Notes under the pieces: model-generated
What the model was told of the DNA's origin: nothing
Database searches by the model: none
What the model saw: the letters and a program-made list of their open reading frames with translations, nothing else
Shown: positions 1 through 9,852 of the stretch, piece after piece
Layout: the number at the start of each line of letters is the position of its first letter
Position numbering within the stretch: position 1 is the stretch's first letter
Made by a program: the position numbers and the translations under genes
Assembly (NCBI RefSeq): GCF_947498515.1
Contig: NZ_CANMKO010000002.1
Coordinates: 434,001-498,000, forward strand
From: an uncultured Pelagimonas sp.
GTDB lineage: Bacteria > Pseudomonadota > Alphaproteobacteria > Rhodobacterales > Rhodobacteraceae
Direction of reading: 5' to 3'
Length of the DNA: 64,000 nt

Positions 1-1436
1 TCATTGCCAGACCCTGCCACGATCCCATCCGCACCATCACCGCCCTCAACGCTGTCATCGCCAGAGCCGCCAAGAAGATCATCATCGCCCGTGCCGCCAA
101 GCAGCGTGTCATCCCCGCCCAACCCTTGCAAAACGTCATCGCCGGCACCGCCATCGGCGCTGTCATCACCTGACCCGGTGTCGAGCTGATCATCCCCTGC
201 GCCGCCGTGCATCGTATCGTCACCACCAAGGCCGGAGACGACATCAGCACCAGCGCCGCCGGACAGATCATCCGCGCCATTGCCCCCCGTCACCACGTCA
301 TCGCCGCCACCGACCTCATAGACGTTGACGGCGTTATCACTCCGCCCAGTGATCAGCAGGTAGGTGGTGCCGTCAATGGTCACCGAATGGTGGCGCGCTG
401 CACTGCTGAGCGCCCCTTCGCCATTATTGTCGACAAGGCTTTGCAGCACTGTCAGCTCGCCGGTGTGTCCGCTCAAGGGGTTTTGGTCGATTGCAAAAAA
501 ATGCGCCTGGCTGCTGTAAAACGCCGTAACCGAAAGAAAAAGCTGATCACCGATCTCGACGATCTCTGCTTCACGGGCCCCATCCAACGCGGAATCGGAC
601 TGCATTCGTTGCTCCAGTTCAATCGAGCTACCATCGAAGGACAGAACCGAAATGGCATTGCCGCTTTGTTCGGGGACATAGAGATAGGCAGTGCCATCAA
701 TGACCACCGCATCAAGGAAGTCCGCGCCATCGAGAACACCATCCGCGGCCCCGTCAATGCTAGCGGTATGCGTTAGGGCACCGGTGGTCTCATTCACTGA
801 AAAGATCGAGACGCCATCATCGAAAAATCCGGTTGCGGCGATAAACTGGGTTTCGTTTAAGTAGAAAGAGGCTAGGCCATGGGGTCCATTCAGTTCCAAA
901 GTCGCATCATCATCGACATTCTCTACGCTTGTTAGCCCACCTGACGCAGCCACTTCGAAGACGCTTAAACCGTCGATATTGTTGCCCATGACATAAAGAA
1001 ATGTTCCCCCGGATAGGGTTAGAATCTCAATATCGTAGGTAGAATCTAAATTGTAATCTGGGTCATCCGTTTGAAAAACAGCATCTGCAAAGGTCAGGTA
1101 AGGGGCGGTGTCCCCAATCGTATAGATGGTGACCCCATCATCGCTGAATCCTCCTGCGGCTAGGAACTGAGTGCCGGCCACTTCGAAAACCTTGACCTGA
1201 TAGGCCTGATCAATAGAGGTGCCAGCAGCATCATTGACGACAGCAACCGGCGTCAGGGTTCCATCCGCCGACAGGGTCGAGACCTGGATCGCGTCGTCAA
1301 AGGCCGAAGCGGTATAGATGTAGGTGGTGCCGTTCACCACCGCGCTGGCGATTCCATTTGCACCGTTCAACCCGAGGCTTGCGGTATCGACCAATGTGTC
1401 GGTGAGTGTCAGGCTGCTGCCGGAGAGTGTGACCAT
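1..1436 (-). CDS. RTX-type Ca-binding protein with N-terminal beta-propeller-like region (partial)
   Basis: The frame opens with ATG at 1436 and stays open to the left edge (478 codons visible), so the C-terminus is missing. The first ~370 residues are repeats of the form 'ASAVVNGTTYIYTAS', 'GTQFLAAGGFSDDGV' and 'ETQFIAATGFFDDGVSIF', spaced ~45-50 residues apart, as in bacterial seven-bladed propeller proteins. From about residue 385 it becomes glycine/aspartate nonapeptide repeats (GGxGxDxLx: 'GGAGDDQLDTGSGDD'), which bind Ca2+ in RTX proteins exported by type I secretion. No signal peptide is visible, as expected for that route. The propeller fold and secretion are inferred from the repeats; the secretion signal would lie outside the window. 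It heads a run of three RTX genes on this strand. Confidence 0.85.
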   Translation of the reverse strand, partial: MVTLSGSSLTLTDTLVDTASLGLNGANGIASAVVNGTTYIYTASAFDDAIQVSTLSADGTLTPVAVVNDAAGTSIDQAYQVKVFEVAGTQFLAAGGFSDDGVTIYTIGDTAPYLTFADAVFQTDDPDYNLDSTYDIEILTLSGGTFLYVMGNNIDGLSVFEVAASGGLTSVENVDDDATLELNGPHGLASFYLNETQFIAATGFFDDGVSIFSVNETTGALTHTASIDGAADGVLDGADFLDAVVIDGTAYLYVPEQSGNAISVLSFDGSSIELEQRMQSDSALDGAREAEIVEIGDQLFLSVTAFYSSQAHFFAIDQNPLSGHTGELTVLQSLVDNNGEGALSSAARHHSVTIDGTTYLLITGRSDNAVNVYEVGGGDDVVTGGNGADDLSGGAGADVVSGLGGDDTMHGGAGDDQLDTGSGDDSADGGAGDDVLQGLGGDDTLLGGTGDDDLLGGSGDDSVEGGDGADGIVAGSGN

Positions 1437-2356
1437 GGCTTAAATCCCTAGAGAAATGAAAATAGTAAATTTTCTGCGGGAAACGCATCCCCACCGCGCA
1501 GACCATAACCGGAAGAACCATTTGGTCAAAACGTGATATTAATATTTGTTTCATGCTTAAAGCCGCGAGGTTCGCCGCACTGCGATCTAAGGAGAGTTCA
1601 CCCGTTGCCTTCACCCATGATAATGATCCATGGCGGCGTCCAAATGGGTGCGGGAACCACAAGCTGAGAAAAGCAGCATGTGAAACCCACAATCGGCAGC
1701 AGCCATTCGCGGGCCTGCCATCCCAAACACACATGGCTTAACCGACTTTCCGCGACACTGACCGCAAATGCTGCACTCTTTTGAGGCTCTGCATGACCGG
1801 ATTGGCTAGGCAAGGCCCGAAAGCTATTTTGACTATGCAGTTTTGCACAGTCAGCTTCCTGCGCATTGCTGATGTCGATGCACAGCGCAATTGGGTTCCG
1901 CTCCGATCGTGGGTGAATGGCCGCTTTGACCGTCACTGTAATACTTACCACAATGGCCCTTATCAGAATGGCCACTGCTGAAAGCCTTTATTTTCAAGGC
2001 TACCCGCAATCTTCCGGGTTCATCCACCCTCTTCCGAGATCACTGTTATAAGGTGTACTTCCCTACAGTGACACTTGGTTTTACAGTAAATTACACTAGC
2101 TATTACAGAAAATCAGTTTTGGGCTGAGGTGGGACTAGCCGGGCGATCTGGTGGAAAAGCAGAACCGTTTCTGCGCCTAGCCCGTCGCGATCTACCTCGC
2201 CCACAGCAATGTCCAATCGCTAAAATGAGGTCTCAGTATAGCCAACCTGTAAGCCAACAGCACAGATAGCTGCGTTGCGTTCTGAAAACGTACAATAGCC
2301 ACGCGGCTGCAGAAACTTAGAGCGGCAGATGGCGAACAAGACTGTTGAACGTCCGA
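1437..2356. other. 920-bp intergenic region, no supportable gene
   Basis: Short overlapping open frames occur on both strands, but none has a ribosome site or recognisable protein content. Positions 1750-1930 hold a degenerate copy of the dispersed repeat described at 9413 (diagnostic TGAATGGCCGCTTT at 1914). The stretch 2040-2130 is AT-rich and could contain the promoter of a neighbouring RTX gene, but no clear -35/-10 pair was found. Confidence 0.5.
1750..1930 (-). repeat. Degenerate copy of dispersed intergenic repeat
   Basis: Read on the minus strand it begins with AAAGCGGCCATTCACCC and continues through an 'ATTGCGCTGTGCATCG' segment. This resembles the ends of the copies at 9413-9720, 12880-13127 and 42890-43195. 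Homology is judged by eye on short conserved blocks, so the boundaries are approximate. Confidence 0.4.
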
Positions 2357-5300
2357 TCAGAGGATCAGATCCTCAGCATTGATCAAGGGTGCACCTACTA
2401 TGTCGATGGACAAGTCGGCTTCACGGTCACCGTCGATATCAACATAGAGCCGGCCAACTGTACCATTGTAGCGCACTTCGCCAGCGGCCCCAGAAAAGCC
2501 TGTCCGACCGACAAAGCTTAGCCCAGACATGATGCCAGTCAGGTCAATCTGGTCCAAACCCACTTCAAAATTGACAATGATGTCGCGATTGACGCCATGG
2601 TTGCTCTCGGCGACGTCGGCAAAGACAAACACGTCGCCTCCGGTGCCTCCATCCAGCGTATCGCGACCAAGGCCACCGGTTATTGTGTCGTTGCCCGCCC
2701 CCCCATAGATTTCGTCATTTCCATCCCCACCTGAAACGATGTCGGCCCCGCTGTTGCCGAATAGGGTATCCAAACCCTCCCCGCCGCTAAGGCTGTCGCC
2801 CTCCGAGCCTCCGGCAATTTGATCATCGCCTAGGCCACCAAGCAAGCGGTCGCTCCCGTGTGAACCATAAACGCTATCGTCGCCACTTCCGCCTGATAGA
2901 TAGTTAGAAGCATCACCGCCGCCGCGCAGAATGTCGTCGCCATCAAGGCCATATAGGGTATCGCTGCCAGAGTTGCCGCGCAGGCTATCGTTTCCAGCAT
3001 TTCCAACGAGCCGATCATCGTCGTTTCCGCCAAAGATCGTGTCCGCACCATCCCCGCCAGACAAGACATCATTGCCATTGCCACCCGAGAGGAGATTGGC
3101 GGTATCACCACCGCCCCTTAGGGTGTCATCCCCGTCAAGGCCATAAAGAGTATCGCTGCCAGCGTTGCCGCGTAGACTATCGTCTCCAGCATTTCCAACG
3201 AGCCGATCATCGTCGTTTCCACCAAAGATCGTGTCCGCACCGTCCCCGCCAGACAAGACATCATTACCATTCCCACCCGAGAGATAGTTGGCGGCATCAC
3301 CGCCGCCTTTTAGGATGTCGTCGCCGTTCAACCCGTAAAGGGTATCGCTGCCCGCGTTGCCCTCTAGACTATCATTCCCGTCATGGCCAACCAACCGATC
3401 GCCATCCTCCCCACCAAAGAGGGTATCGTTGCCGGCACCACCAGAAAGCGTATCGGCACCATAGTAGCCCCAAATCACATCATCGCCGTCGCCACCATGT
3501 GCCGTGTCATCGCCATAGTAACCGTCTAGCGTGTCATCTCCCGAACCACCGTCAAGACTGTCGTCGCCAATGCCGCCACTAAGGGTATCCTGACCATCCC
3601 CACCGGTAAGCGTATCATCACCGTCATCCCCCCTAAAACGAACATTTGTAACCAGACCCGCGGCCGTCAGGGTGTCGTCGTAGATTGTACCGCGGACCTG
3701 TTCGATACTGATCAGCGTGTCGGTATCCCCAAACGTATCGATGGCAATGCCAGTGAAAAGATCAACCGTGACACTGGTGCCGACGTGATCTGACCATGTC
3801 TCATACAGGTAGTCCACAAAGTCCTGAGACCCGCCACCGCCATCGATGGTATCGTCCCCTGCGTGGCCTTCGAACCCTTCTAAGAAATCGAAATCACCGC
3901 CTGTTATATGGTCCGCATCCTGTGACCCGGCCAGCCAGTTAGCATAGGTAAATGTGTCATTCACACGTCCATCGCCGCTGACCACGGTGCCTGATCCGTT
4001 GGCATCTGAGACAATGGTCACGCCACCAATATCAGACTGGCCGCTATAAGTGATGCCTATTCCTTCGTCGTTGGCCCACAAACCGGCATGGCCAAGGATT
4101 GTATCCTCACCCAGCCCTGCCCGGACCCAATCTCCCCACTCCTGGCTTTCGGCATCGCCGCCCGAGGCATCGAGCAAATCGTTGCCCTTGCCGCCATACA
4201 ACAAATCGCGACCTGCCCCTCCCCTTAAGGTGTCATCCCCCCCCTCGCCCCGCAGGCGGTCATTCCCGGCGCCACCAACAAAGAGGTTGTCATATACGTC
4301 GCCGGAAATCGTGTCATTGTGCGACGTGCCAATGATGTTTTCCACGTCGACCAATAGGTCTCCTCGGGCAAAACCGCCCCATGCCCGATAGTCGCTCGAC
4401 AAATCGATCCGGATTTCGTGATCTGACCCGGAATAATCAACCGTATCATTGCCTTCACGACCATATAAAAGCTCGTCGTCATCCGTTGCGACAAGCAAGT
4501 TTGACCCACTGTCACCCACCGTCACACGATCCACCGCGACTTCTGTGTCGATCCCGTTAAACATGTGCTTCATGTCTTTGACACGGGATGTATCCCATGA
4601 AAATGCTTGGTTGAACGCGTCCGCGCCCGAAAACATGCTTCTCATGCTCTGAACGTTGGACGTATCCCACCCACTGAGGTCTTGATTGAACGCCCTCGCA
4701 GAACTGAACATATGATCCATGTTTATAACACTGGATGTATCCCAGCTGGAGATGTTCTGATTGAATATAGTTGCGTTAGAAAACATAGAGCCCATATCAG
4801 AAACGCTGGATGTGTCCCAAGCACTAAGATCCTGATTGAAGGTATTTGCAAGACTGAACATACCTTTCATGTTGGTGACACTGGATGTATCCCAAGCACT
4901 AATATCCTGATTGAAGGCAAATGCAAAATGAAACATATACCCCATATCCGTAACACTGGACGTATCCCAATGTGATACTGATCCATTGAACACACTTGCA
5001 GCAAAGAACATCCTGTGCATATCGGTAACATTGGACGTATCCCAATTGCCAATATCCTGATTGAAGGCGTAGGCATAGGTAAACATGTTCCGCATCGTCG
5101 TAACGCTGGAAGTATCCCAATTGCTGATATTGTGATTGAAAAAATCGGCACCCTCGAACATAAACGACATATCTGTGACACTGGAGGTATTCCACCCACC
5201 AATATCTTGATTGAACGCGTCGGCCCTATAAAACATCGACCCCATATCTGTGACACTCGAGGTGTTCCACCCACCGATATCCTGATCGAATAAGTCAGCG

Positions 5301-5920
5301 TTGGCAAACATGTGGCTCATATCTGCGACACTCGAGGTGTGCCATCCACCTATATCCTGATCGAATGAGCGAGCGCCATCGAACATATGGCTCATATCTG
5401 TTACGTTAGACGTGTTCCAGTTACCGATATCCTGGTTAAACGAATTTGCTGAGAAAAATGTCGACCCCATATCGGTGATGTTGGACGTATCCCAAGCACC
5501 TATATCGGAATTAAACCTACTAACTCGTCCCCACGGATGAAGACCAAACATGTCGTTCATGCTAGTTACGTTTGACAAGTCAGGGGAATCCGTTGCCGAT
5601 ATTACAAGCCTATCAACTCCCGAAAACATTCCCGACATATCCTGCCAAACCGTATCACCCCATTGAACAATTTCAACGGAAGTAGATCGAAAGTTGGAAC
5701 CGCCAAAACTTAGAGAAGACAGGTCGCCAGAAATCGTCACATCGAAGCTTCCGCGAGAGTTATACCTATGAGAAACAGGGGTTGATGTATACGTTATTGG
5801 GCCGCTTCCGTCCCCCCAATCGATAGTGACATTCACCGTCTCTGTCGTAAAAGGAATTGTAAAAGATGCGCCATAACTGTTTGAACCAGTGTGCAACCGA
5901 AAAATAAACTCGCTAGGCAT
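2357..5920 (-). CDS. Large BspA-like (DUF285) repeat protein with RTX C-terminus
   Basis: A 1187-residue protein. I take the ATG at 5920 (GAGAG about 10 nt upstream) over an in-frame TTG six bases earlier. Residues ~25-75 look like a PKD/BspA entry module ('[10 protein letters not shown]'). Residues ~115-440 contain at least 14 DUF285 repeats of the type '[23 protein letters not shown]', typical of BspA-like surface leucine-rich repeat proteins. Residues ~480-1080 are RTX nonapeptides. The final ~110 residues match the serralysin-type C-terminal cap ('[18 protein letters not shown]') and end 'AEDLIL', a type I secretion end also seen in the RTX protein at 39649. It is probably a secreted or surface adhesin; the ligand is unknown. 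No exporter genes are nearby. Confidence 0.9.
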   Translation of the reverse strand: MPSEFIFRLHTGSNSYGASFTIPFTTETVNVTIDWGDGSGPITYTSTPVSHRYNSRGSFDVTISGDLSSLSFGGSNFRSTSVEIVQWGDTVWQDMSGMFSGVDRLVISATDSPDLSNVTSMNDMFGLHPWGRVSRFNSDIGAWDTSNITDMGSTFFSANSFNQDIGNWNTSNVTDMSHMFDGARSFDQDIGGWHTSSVADMSHMFANADLFDQDIGGWNTSSVTDMGSMFYRADAFNQDIGGWNTSSVTDMSFMFEGADFFNHNISNWDTSSVTTMRNMFTYAYAFNQDIGNWDTSNVTDMHRMFFAASVFNGSVSHWDTSSVTDMGYMFHFAFAFNQDISAWDTSSVTNMKGMFSLANTFNQDLSAWDTSSVSDMGSMFSNATIFNQNISSWDTSSVINMDHMFSSARAFNQDLSGWDTSNVQSMRSMFSGADAFNQAFSWDTSRVKDMKHMFNGIDTEVAVDRVTVGDSGSNLLVATDDDELLYGREGNDTVDYSGSDHEIRIDLSSDYRAWGGFARGDLLVDVENIIGTSHNDTISGDVYDNLFVGGAGNDRLRGEGGDDTLRGGAGRDLLYGGKGNDLLDASGGDAESQEWGDWVRAGLGEDTILGHAGLWANDEGIGITYSGQSDIGGVTIVSDANGSGTVVSGDGRVNDTFTYANWLAGSQDADHITGGDFDFLEGFEGHAGDDTIDGGGGSQDFVDYLYETWSDHVGTSVTVDLFTGIAIDTFGDTDTLISIEQVRGTIYDDTLTAAGLVTNVRFRGDDGDDTLTGGDGQDTLSGGIGDDSLDGGSGDDTLDGYYGDDTAHGGDGDDVIWGYYGADTLSGGAGNDTLFGGEDGDRLVGHDGNDSLEGNAGSDTLYGLNGDDILKGGGDAANYLSGGNGNDVLSGGDGADTIFGGNDDDRLVGNAGDDSLRGNAGSDTLYGLDGDDTLRGGGDTANLLSGGNGNDVLSGGDGADTIFGGNDDDRLVGNAGNDSLRGNSGSDTLYGLDGDDILRGGGDASNYLSGGSGDDSVYGSHGSDRLLGGLGDDQIAGGSEGDSLSGGEGLDTLFGNSGADIVSGGDGNDEIYGGAGNDTITGGLGRDTLDGGTGGDVFVFADVAESNHGVNRDIIVNFEVGLDQIDLTGIMSGLSFVGRTGFSGAAGEVRYNGTVGRLYVDIDGDREADLSIDIVGAPLINAEDLIL
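2884..3430 (-). repeat. 192-bp tandem higher-order repeat inside the RTX gene
   Basis: Blocks beginning near 2911, 3103 and 3295 are nearly identical at exactly 192-bp spacing (64 codons, about seven nonapeptide turns). The third is partial. The high nucleotide identity, compared with diverged flanking repeats, indicates recent duplication within the gene. Confidence 0.8.
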
Positions 5921-6058
5921 GACCAATCTCTCACATTTTTTTTACGATAGCCCCCAACCCAGAGGCGACACAACTCACGTCTATCAGATTGGAGCAGATA
6001 TCCAAGGCTATTGGCCTCTTCTTTTGCCCCTGCTGGGTTGTGATCTGAGCCTCTCCTG

Positions 6059-7365
6059 TTGAAGTGGTCCACCCCTATGTTTAGGAAACGGGGGCTAGAA
6101 ATGGCAAACAAACGACCCAAGCCCGAAGAGATTGTGACGAAGTTACGGCAAGTTGAGGTTCGGGCTGGGCAAGGCATGCCGCGCCTAGATGCGATCCGGC
6201 AGATCGATGTGACCGAACCAAACTATTACCGCTGGAAGATCGAAGCATCGAATGCCGATGGTTTGAAAGAGATGCGGCGGGTACGGTGGAATGCAATCAA
6301 AACAACTTAAGGAACTGAAGCGTCTTCAGAAAGAGAACAAGCGTTTGCATCGTGCGGTTTCTGATCTGACCTTAGACAGGTTGATCCTGAAAGAAGCTGC
6401 ATCGGTAATACCGCTGACCGGCAGGCTTTGCGAAGCAACGCTGAGAGGGACCTGAGCCCTTCGCGTCGGCGGGCTTGAATTTATCATGTGCGTCGCCGGT
6501 TCAAGGTATCCGAGCGAAAAGTTTGCCGTGTTCTGGGCCAACCCCGATCGACACAGCGTCGACTGCCACGTGGACGCGCTGACGAAGAACGCTTGGTCGA
6601 GGACATGATCGAGCTGACACGCCAACTTGGTTGATATGGCTACCGTCGAATTGCTGCCCTGCTGAGAGACGCAGGCCGGCAAGTGAGCGACAAACGTGTC
6701 GAACGGCTGCGGCGGCGAGAGGGGCTTAAAGTGCCAATGAAACAACCAAAGTAGGGACGGCTCTGGCTCAATGATGGGTCGTGCATCCGCTTGCGGCCTG
6801 AACATCGCAACCATGTTTGGTCGTATGACTTGTTGCATCACCGGACAGACGATGGCTGGGAGTTCAGGGCGCTCAACATCTTGGACGAACATAGTCGAAA
6901 ATGTCCCCTCGCGTCAGCATCCTCTGGATGCGCCTGCCGGGCAATGGGACGATCCGGGTCAAACGGAAGCTGAACTCGACTGAGGTTATCGATGCGTTGA
7001 CAGACCTGTTTAACCTGCGCAGGTTGCCTGCCTACCTTAGGTTAGACAATGGTCCTGAGTTCATTGCTGAGGCCGTCAAAGATTGGAGCGAGACAGTTGG
7101 AGCCAAGACCGCACACATAGAGCCCGGGTCAGCTTGGGAGAACAGGTACTGCGAAAGTATCAACGGGAAGATACAGGATGAACTGCTGAACGGTGAGATG
7201 TTCTACTCGTTTCGGGAGGCTCAAATCATCATCGAAAGGTGGATGAACCACTTCCACACCAAGCGACCACACAGTGCATTGGGCTATCGCCTGCCTGAGC
7301 CTGAGGCCATCATCCCGATAGACCAAAGGCCAAGAATGCACTCGCTTTCAATATGGATCACTCAA
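6059..7365 (+). mobile_element. Decayed IS3-family insertion sequence
   Basis: The left end carries TTGAAGTGGTCCACCC at 6059. The right end, read on the minus strand from about 7365, gives TTGAGTGATCCATA, an imperfect inverted repeat of the left end. The ~1.3-kb length fits the IS3 family. The interior encodes orfA and orfB remnants with frameshifts and stops, so the element cannot move on its own. It lies between two RTX genes. No clear target-site duplication was identified. Confidence 0.75.
6101..7350 (+). pseudogene. IS3-family transposase (orfA/orfB) remnant
   Basis: OrfA starts at 6101 with 'MANKRPKPEEIVTKLRQVEV' and 'DAIRQIDVTEPNYYRWK', the helix-turn-helix of IS3-type OrfA. It loses frame near 6290 and continues as 'LKELKRLQKENKRLHRAVSDL' in another frame. 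OrfB ('RRRFKVSERKVCRVLGQPRSTQRR', then 'YGYRRIAALLRDAGR') has an in-frame TGA near 6632 and a TAG near 6750. It shifts frame again around 6900-6960. The end of the DDE integrase core is readable at 6960-7350 ('RLDNGPEFIAEAVKDW', 'ENRYCESINGKIQDELL', 'RPHSALGYRLPEPEAI'). Several independent lesions show it is dead. Confidence 0.88.
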
Positions 7366-7578
7366 GTCGGGCTGCACACTGGTCGGCAGGGTTTGGTTTT
7401 GCGACTTACGGCCCCGTGTTGTACAGTTTTTGCACGCTCTGTGGCCTTTCAACATCACGCCCGATTCCAGAAGTGCATCCCGCGGGGAAACGCTGCCATC
7501 AAGGGATGAAACATATAGACTAAGGTGAGGTTCTAGGGCGACGGTCGTCTGCCTTGAGTGGATTCGAGGCGAAAACTG

Positions 7579-9258
7579 CTAAGCTGCAACAAGTGCAAAC
7601 TGCGGGTTAGAAAGACTGCCAGTGCCTCCATTTTCCCCGTGACCTTCCTTCAATTGTAATTCAAGCAAGGCCGTACCATTGGAACTAAACATGTAGCTAA
7701 ATGTGGTGCCATCGTCCGCAAGTACTGTTTCGATTTCTAAATCGTCCAGAACTGCTTGCGGTGCTGTCAGTTCAATTCTATCTTCTGCGCCAAATTCTGT
7801 CACCAAGGCAGGCCCACGATCCAAATGGCTTTCCAACACGGTAATACGAATGGTATCCTTATCTGTTTCCTCTGGATCAAAGTCGCCAATGTACGGCCCC
7901 AAACCAGCATATTGCCCAACGTACATCTCAATGACATCGTCCCCGCTTTCTGCGAAAGCTCCACCAAATATAAAGCCCATGTGGTTCGAGGTATCCCAAT
8001 AATCGTCAGGGGTAAGCCGGATCAAGTCATCCCCTCCGCCACCGCTCAATGCCGAGACGCCGCTGCCGGTTAGGGTATCATTTCCGTCTCCCCCGAAGAC
8101 ACTGTTGCCTCCGCTCACATCGGTCAAGACATCATCGCCCGTACCTCCGTATAATTGCAATGAACTACCTTCGGCAGAGATTGTGTCGTTTCCGCTCTCC
8201 CCTTTTAGGCCACTGAAAACGCCATTGTAATTGATTATATCGTCGCCTTCACCTGCACGGATACCAGAACGACCTTCACCTGCGGAAGAAATCGTATCGT
8301 TTCCAGCGGTGGTAAACACGGTAGTCTGATTACCAGAATAACTGGAAGTGGTATTATTAACCAAGACCTCGTCGTCCCCAGGGCTTGTTACAACCACTGT
8401 ATCAGGAGCCACAGAAATCACGCCACCATTCGCTTCGGCCAGGATAATCGCTGGCTCAGTATCATCGTATGGCTGATCGCCACCTTCGAACCGAGCGATG
8501 CTAATTGAATCTTCTGATATCGGCCCACTATTGTTTAGTATTACAGTTTGCGACAATGTACTCTCTGTACCATCCGAACGTAGGTTGGTTAAAGTAAGGG
8601 TCACCGCATTATCATTAGTTCCCTCGATAGCATTTTGCGATAATTCAAAAGTAACTTCGCCAGCGTCGTCCAGTGTTCGATAAATACCTAGATTGGACGG
8701 GAACTCAAAAACCAACAGATCTTCGGTTTCGTCAAAATCCTCGATCGAGATATTTTGGGCCTGGAGTTCATCACTAAGCCCAACCGCAAGTGTATCGCTT
8801 CCCTCTCCCAAAACAACGAACCGATCACCGGCATTATCATATACATCATTCAAACGAATAAGATCTTCGCCCTCACCACCAGAGAGTGTTGCATCTTGTG
8901 CACCTAAGTATCTCAATGAAATTTTGTCATCGCCCGAGCCGCCTTCGATCGTCACAGGGCCAGTGTCACTTCCTGCGTTTTCGGGTAGCACTTCGTCGCC
9001 GTATAGCACATCCATGAATGTGTCATCTCCAGCTCCGCCTTGGGCGTTAATGCTTCCCACCGTCGGTATTCGAAAACTTTCATCTTCGTCTGAACCAACA
9101 AACGATAAAACCTCGGGGATATCCACAGGAACGGTATCATTTCCGTCGTGACCATCTTCAATGTCATCGCCATTGTTAGCATCGTCATTTGAAGCGCTAT
9201 CTGCCCCAAGCGCCGGGATTATCAATCCAGCAAAAATAGCAATAAGAAAAATGAGCAC
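7579..9258 (-). CDS. RTX-like calcium-binding repeat protein with hydrophobic N-terminus
   Basis: A 559-residue protein starting at a GTG ('MLIFLIAIFAGLIIPALG'). The N-terminus is a hydrophobic segment followed by an acidic linker ('DDANNGDDIEDGHDGNDT'), a layout I associate with roseobacter RTX-like proteins. Degenerate RTX motifs are scattered ('GGAGDDTFMD', 'GGSGDDKISL', 'GGEGEDLIRL', 'GGGGDDLIRL'), separated by beta-rich non-repeat segments. The C-terminus ('SNPQFALVAA') differs from the cap shared by the other two complete RTX proteins here. The hydrophobic start suggests membrane anchoring or Sec export rather than classical type I secretion. Function unknown; the start codon is the least certain point. 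Confidence 0.75.
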   Translation of the reverse strand: MLIFLIAIFAGLIIPALGADSASNDDANNGDDIEDGHDGNDTVPVDIPEVLSFVGSDEDESFRIPTVGSINAQGGAGDDTFMDVLYGDEVLPENAGSDTGPVTIEGGSGDDKISLRYLGAQDATLSGGEGEDLIRLNDVYDNAGDRFVVLGEGSDTLAVGLSDELQAQNISIEDFDETEDLLVFEFPSNLGIYRTLDDAGEVTFELSQNAIEGTNDNAVTLTLTNLRSDGTESTLSQTVILNNSGPISEDSISIARFEGGDQPYDDTEPAIILAEANGGVISVAPDTVVVTSPGDDEVLVNNTTSSYSGNQTTVFTTAGNDTISSAGEGRSGIRAGEGDDIINYNGVFSGLKGESGNDTISAEGSSLQLYGGTGDDVLTDVSGGNSVFGGDGNDTLTGSGVSALSGGGGDDLIRLTPDDYWDTSNHMGFIFGGAFAESGDDVIEMYVGQYAGLGPYIGDFDPEETDKDTIRITVLESHLDRGPALVTEFGAEDRIELTAPQAVLDDLEIETVLADDGTTFSYMFSSNGTALLELQLKEGHGENGGTGSLSNPQFALVAA

Positions 9259-9852
9259 TGGAATGATTCCTTTTGACTAAATGCATACTTGATACTGTAT
9301 TGTCGGGTGATTTTTGTCACCCTCTATTTCTTTGAACGCGGATGACTTGTTGTTCGACAAAAGATTTGGGGAGTTATCGATTGGGTTCAAGAAGCCCTTT
9401 GGAAATGCCCGACTAGAGACGTCTTTTCCATACCGAACGGACTTCGCAAACTCCGTTATCTGCGCTTCGCGGACCTACGCACGATCCAGCTTCGCCCTGG
9501 TTCGCCCAGCGTCGTTCGTTTCGACCCGAAATGACGGCAGTCAGCCCAAAGTAACCAATGTCGGGCGACTGCGAAGGGCATTGCCGCAGGTGCCAACTGT
9601 TTGCCTCGAATTCCCTAGAGCGGACATTCATACTCAACACGACTGATTTCAACGCTCAAAGGCGGGTCTGAGCCCAGACTCACCGATGCTGCACGATGCA
9701 CGAATGTCCGCCCTCTCGCGGTGTTGCCAAAAACGTGACAAAATCAAAGGCAGTTTTGCCAAAGGTATATGGCGCAAGTTGTTTCGATATTTCCGGTAAA
9801 GGTGCGTGTGTCGTAAAACGACCGTTTTCGTAAATCTTATAGGACACAAAGC
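9259..9852. other. Gene-free region with two converging dispersed repeats
   Basis: Short open frames on both strands (for example 9314-9646 plus and 9413-9652 minus) are products of the repeat described in the next entry and have no supported coding function. No hairpin terminator with a T-run was found downstream of the NACHT gene. Confidence 0.5.
9413..9720. repeat. Dispersed intergenic repeat, two copies in opposite orientation
   Basis: The plus-strand copy (about 9413-9631) contains ATCTGCGCTTCGC, CAGCCCAAAG and ends GAGCGGACATTCAT. A second, shorter copy in reverse begins CGAATGTCCGCCCT at 9701. The blocks match the copy at 12880-13127 (ATCTGCGCTTCGC, CAGCCCGAAG, GAGCGGGCATTCAT). The family is non-coding or vestigial and looks old. 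Confidence 0.6.

Noticed and set aside
1297-1975. Minus-strand frames 1297-1734 and 1598-1975
   Set aside because: They overlap the start of the RTX gene in another frame or are made of dispersed repeat; no ribosome sites.
9314-9849. Small frames on both strands between the RTX and NACHT genes
   Set aside because: They arise from the dispersed repeat copies, which also make similar frames elsewhere in the window.
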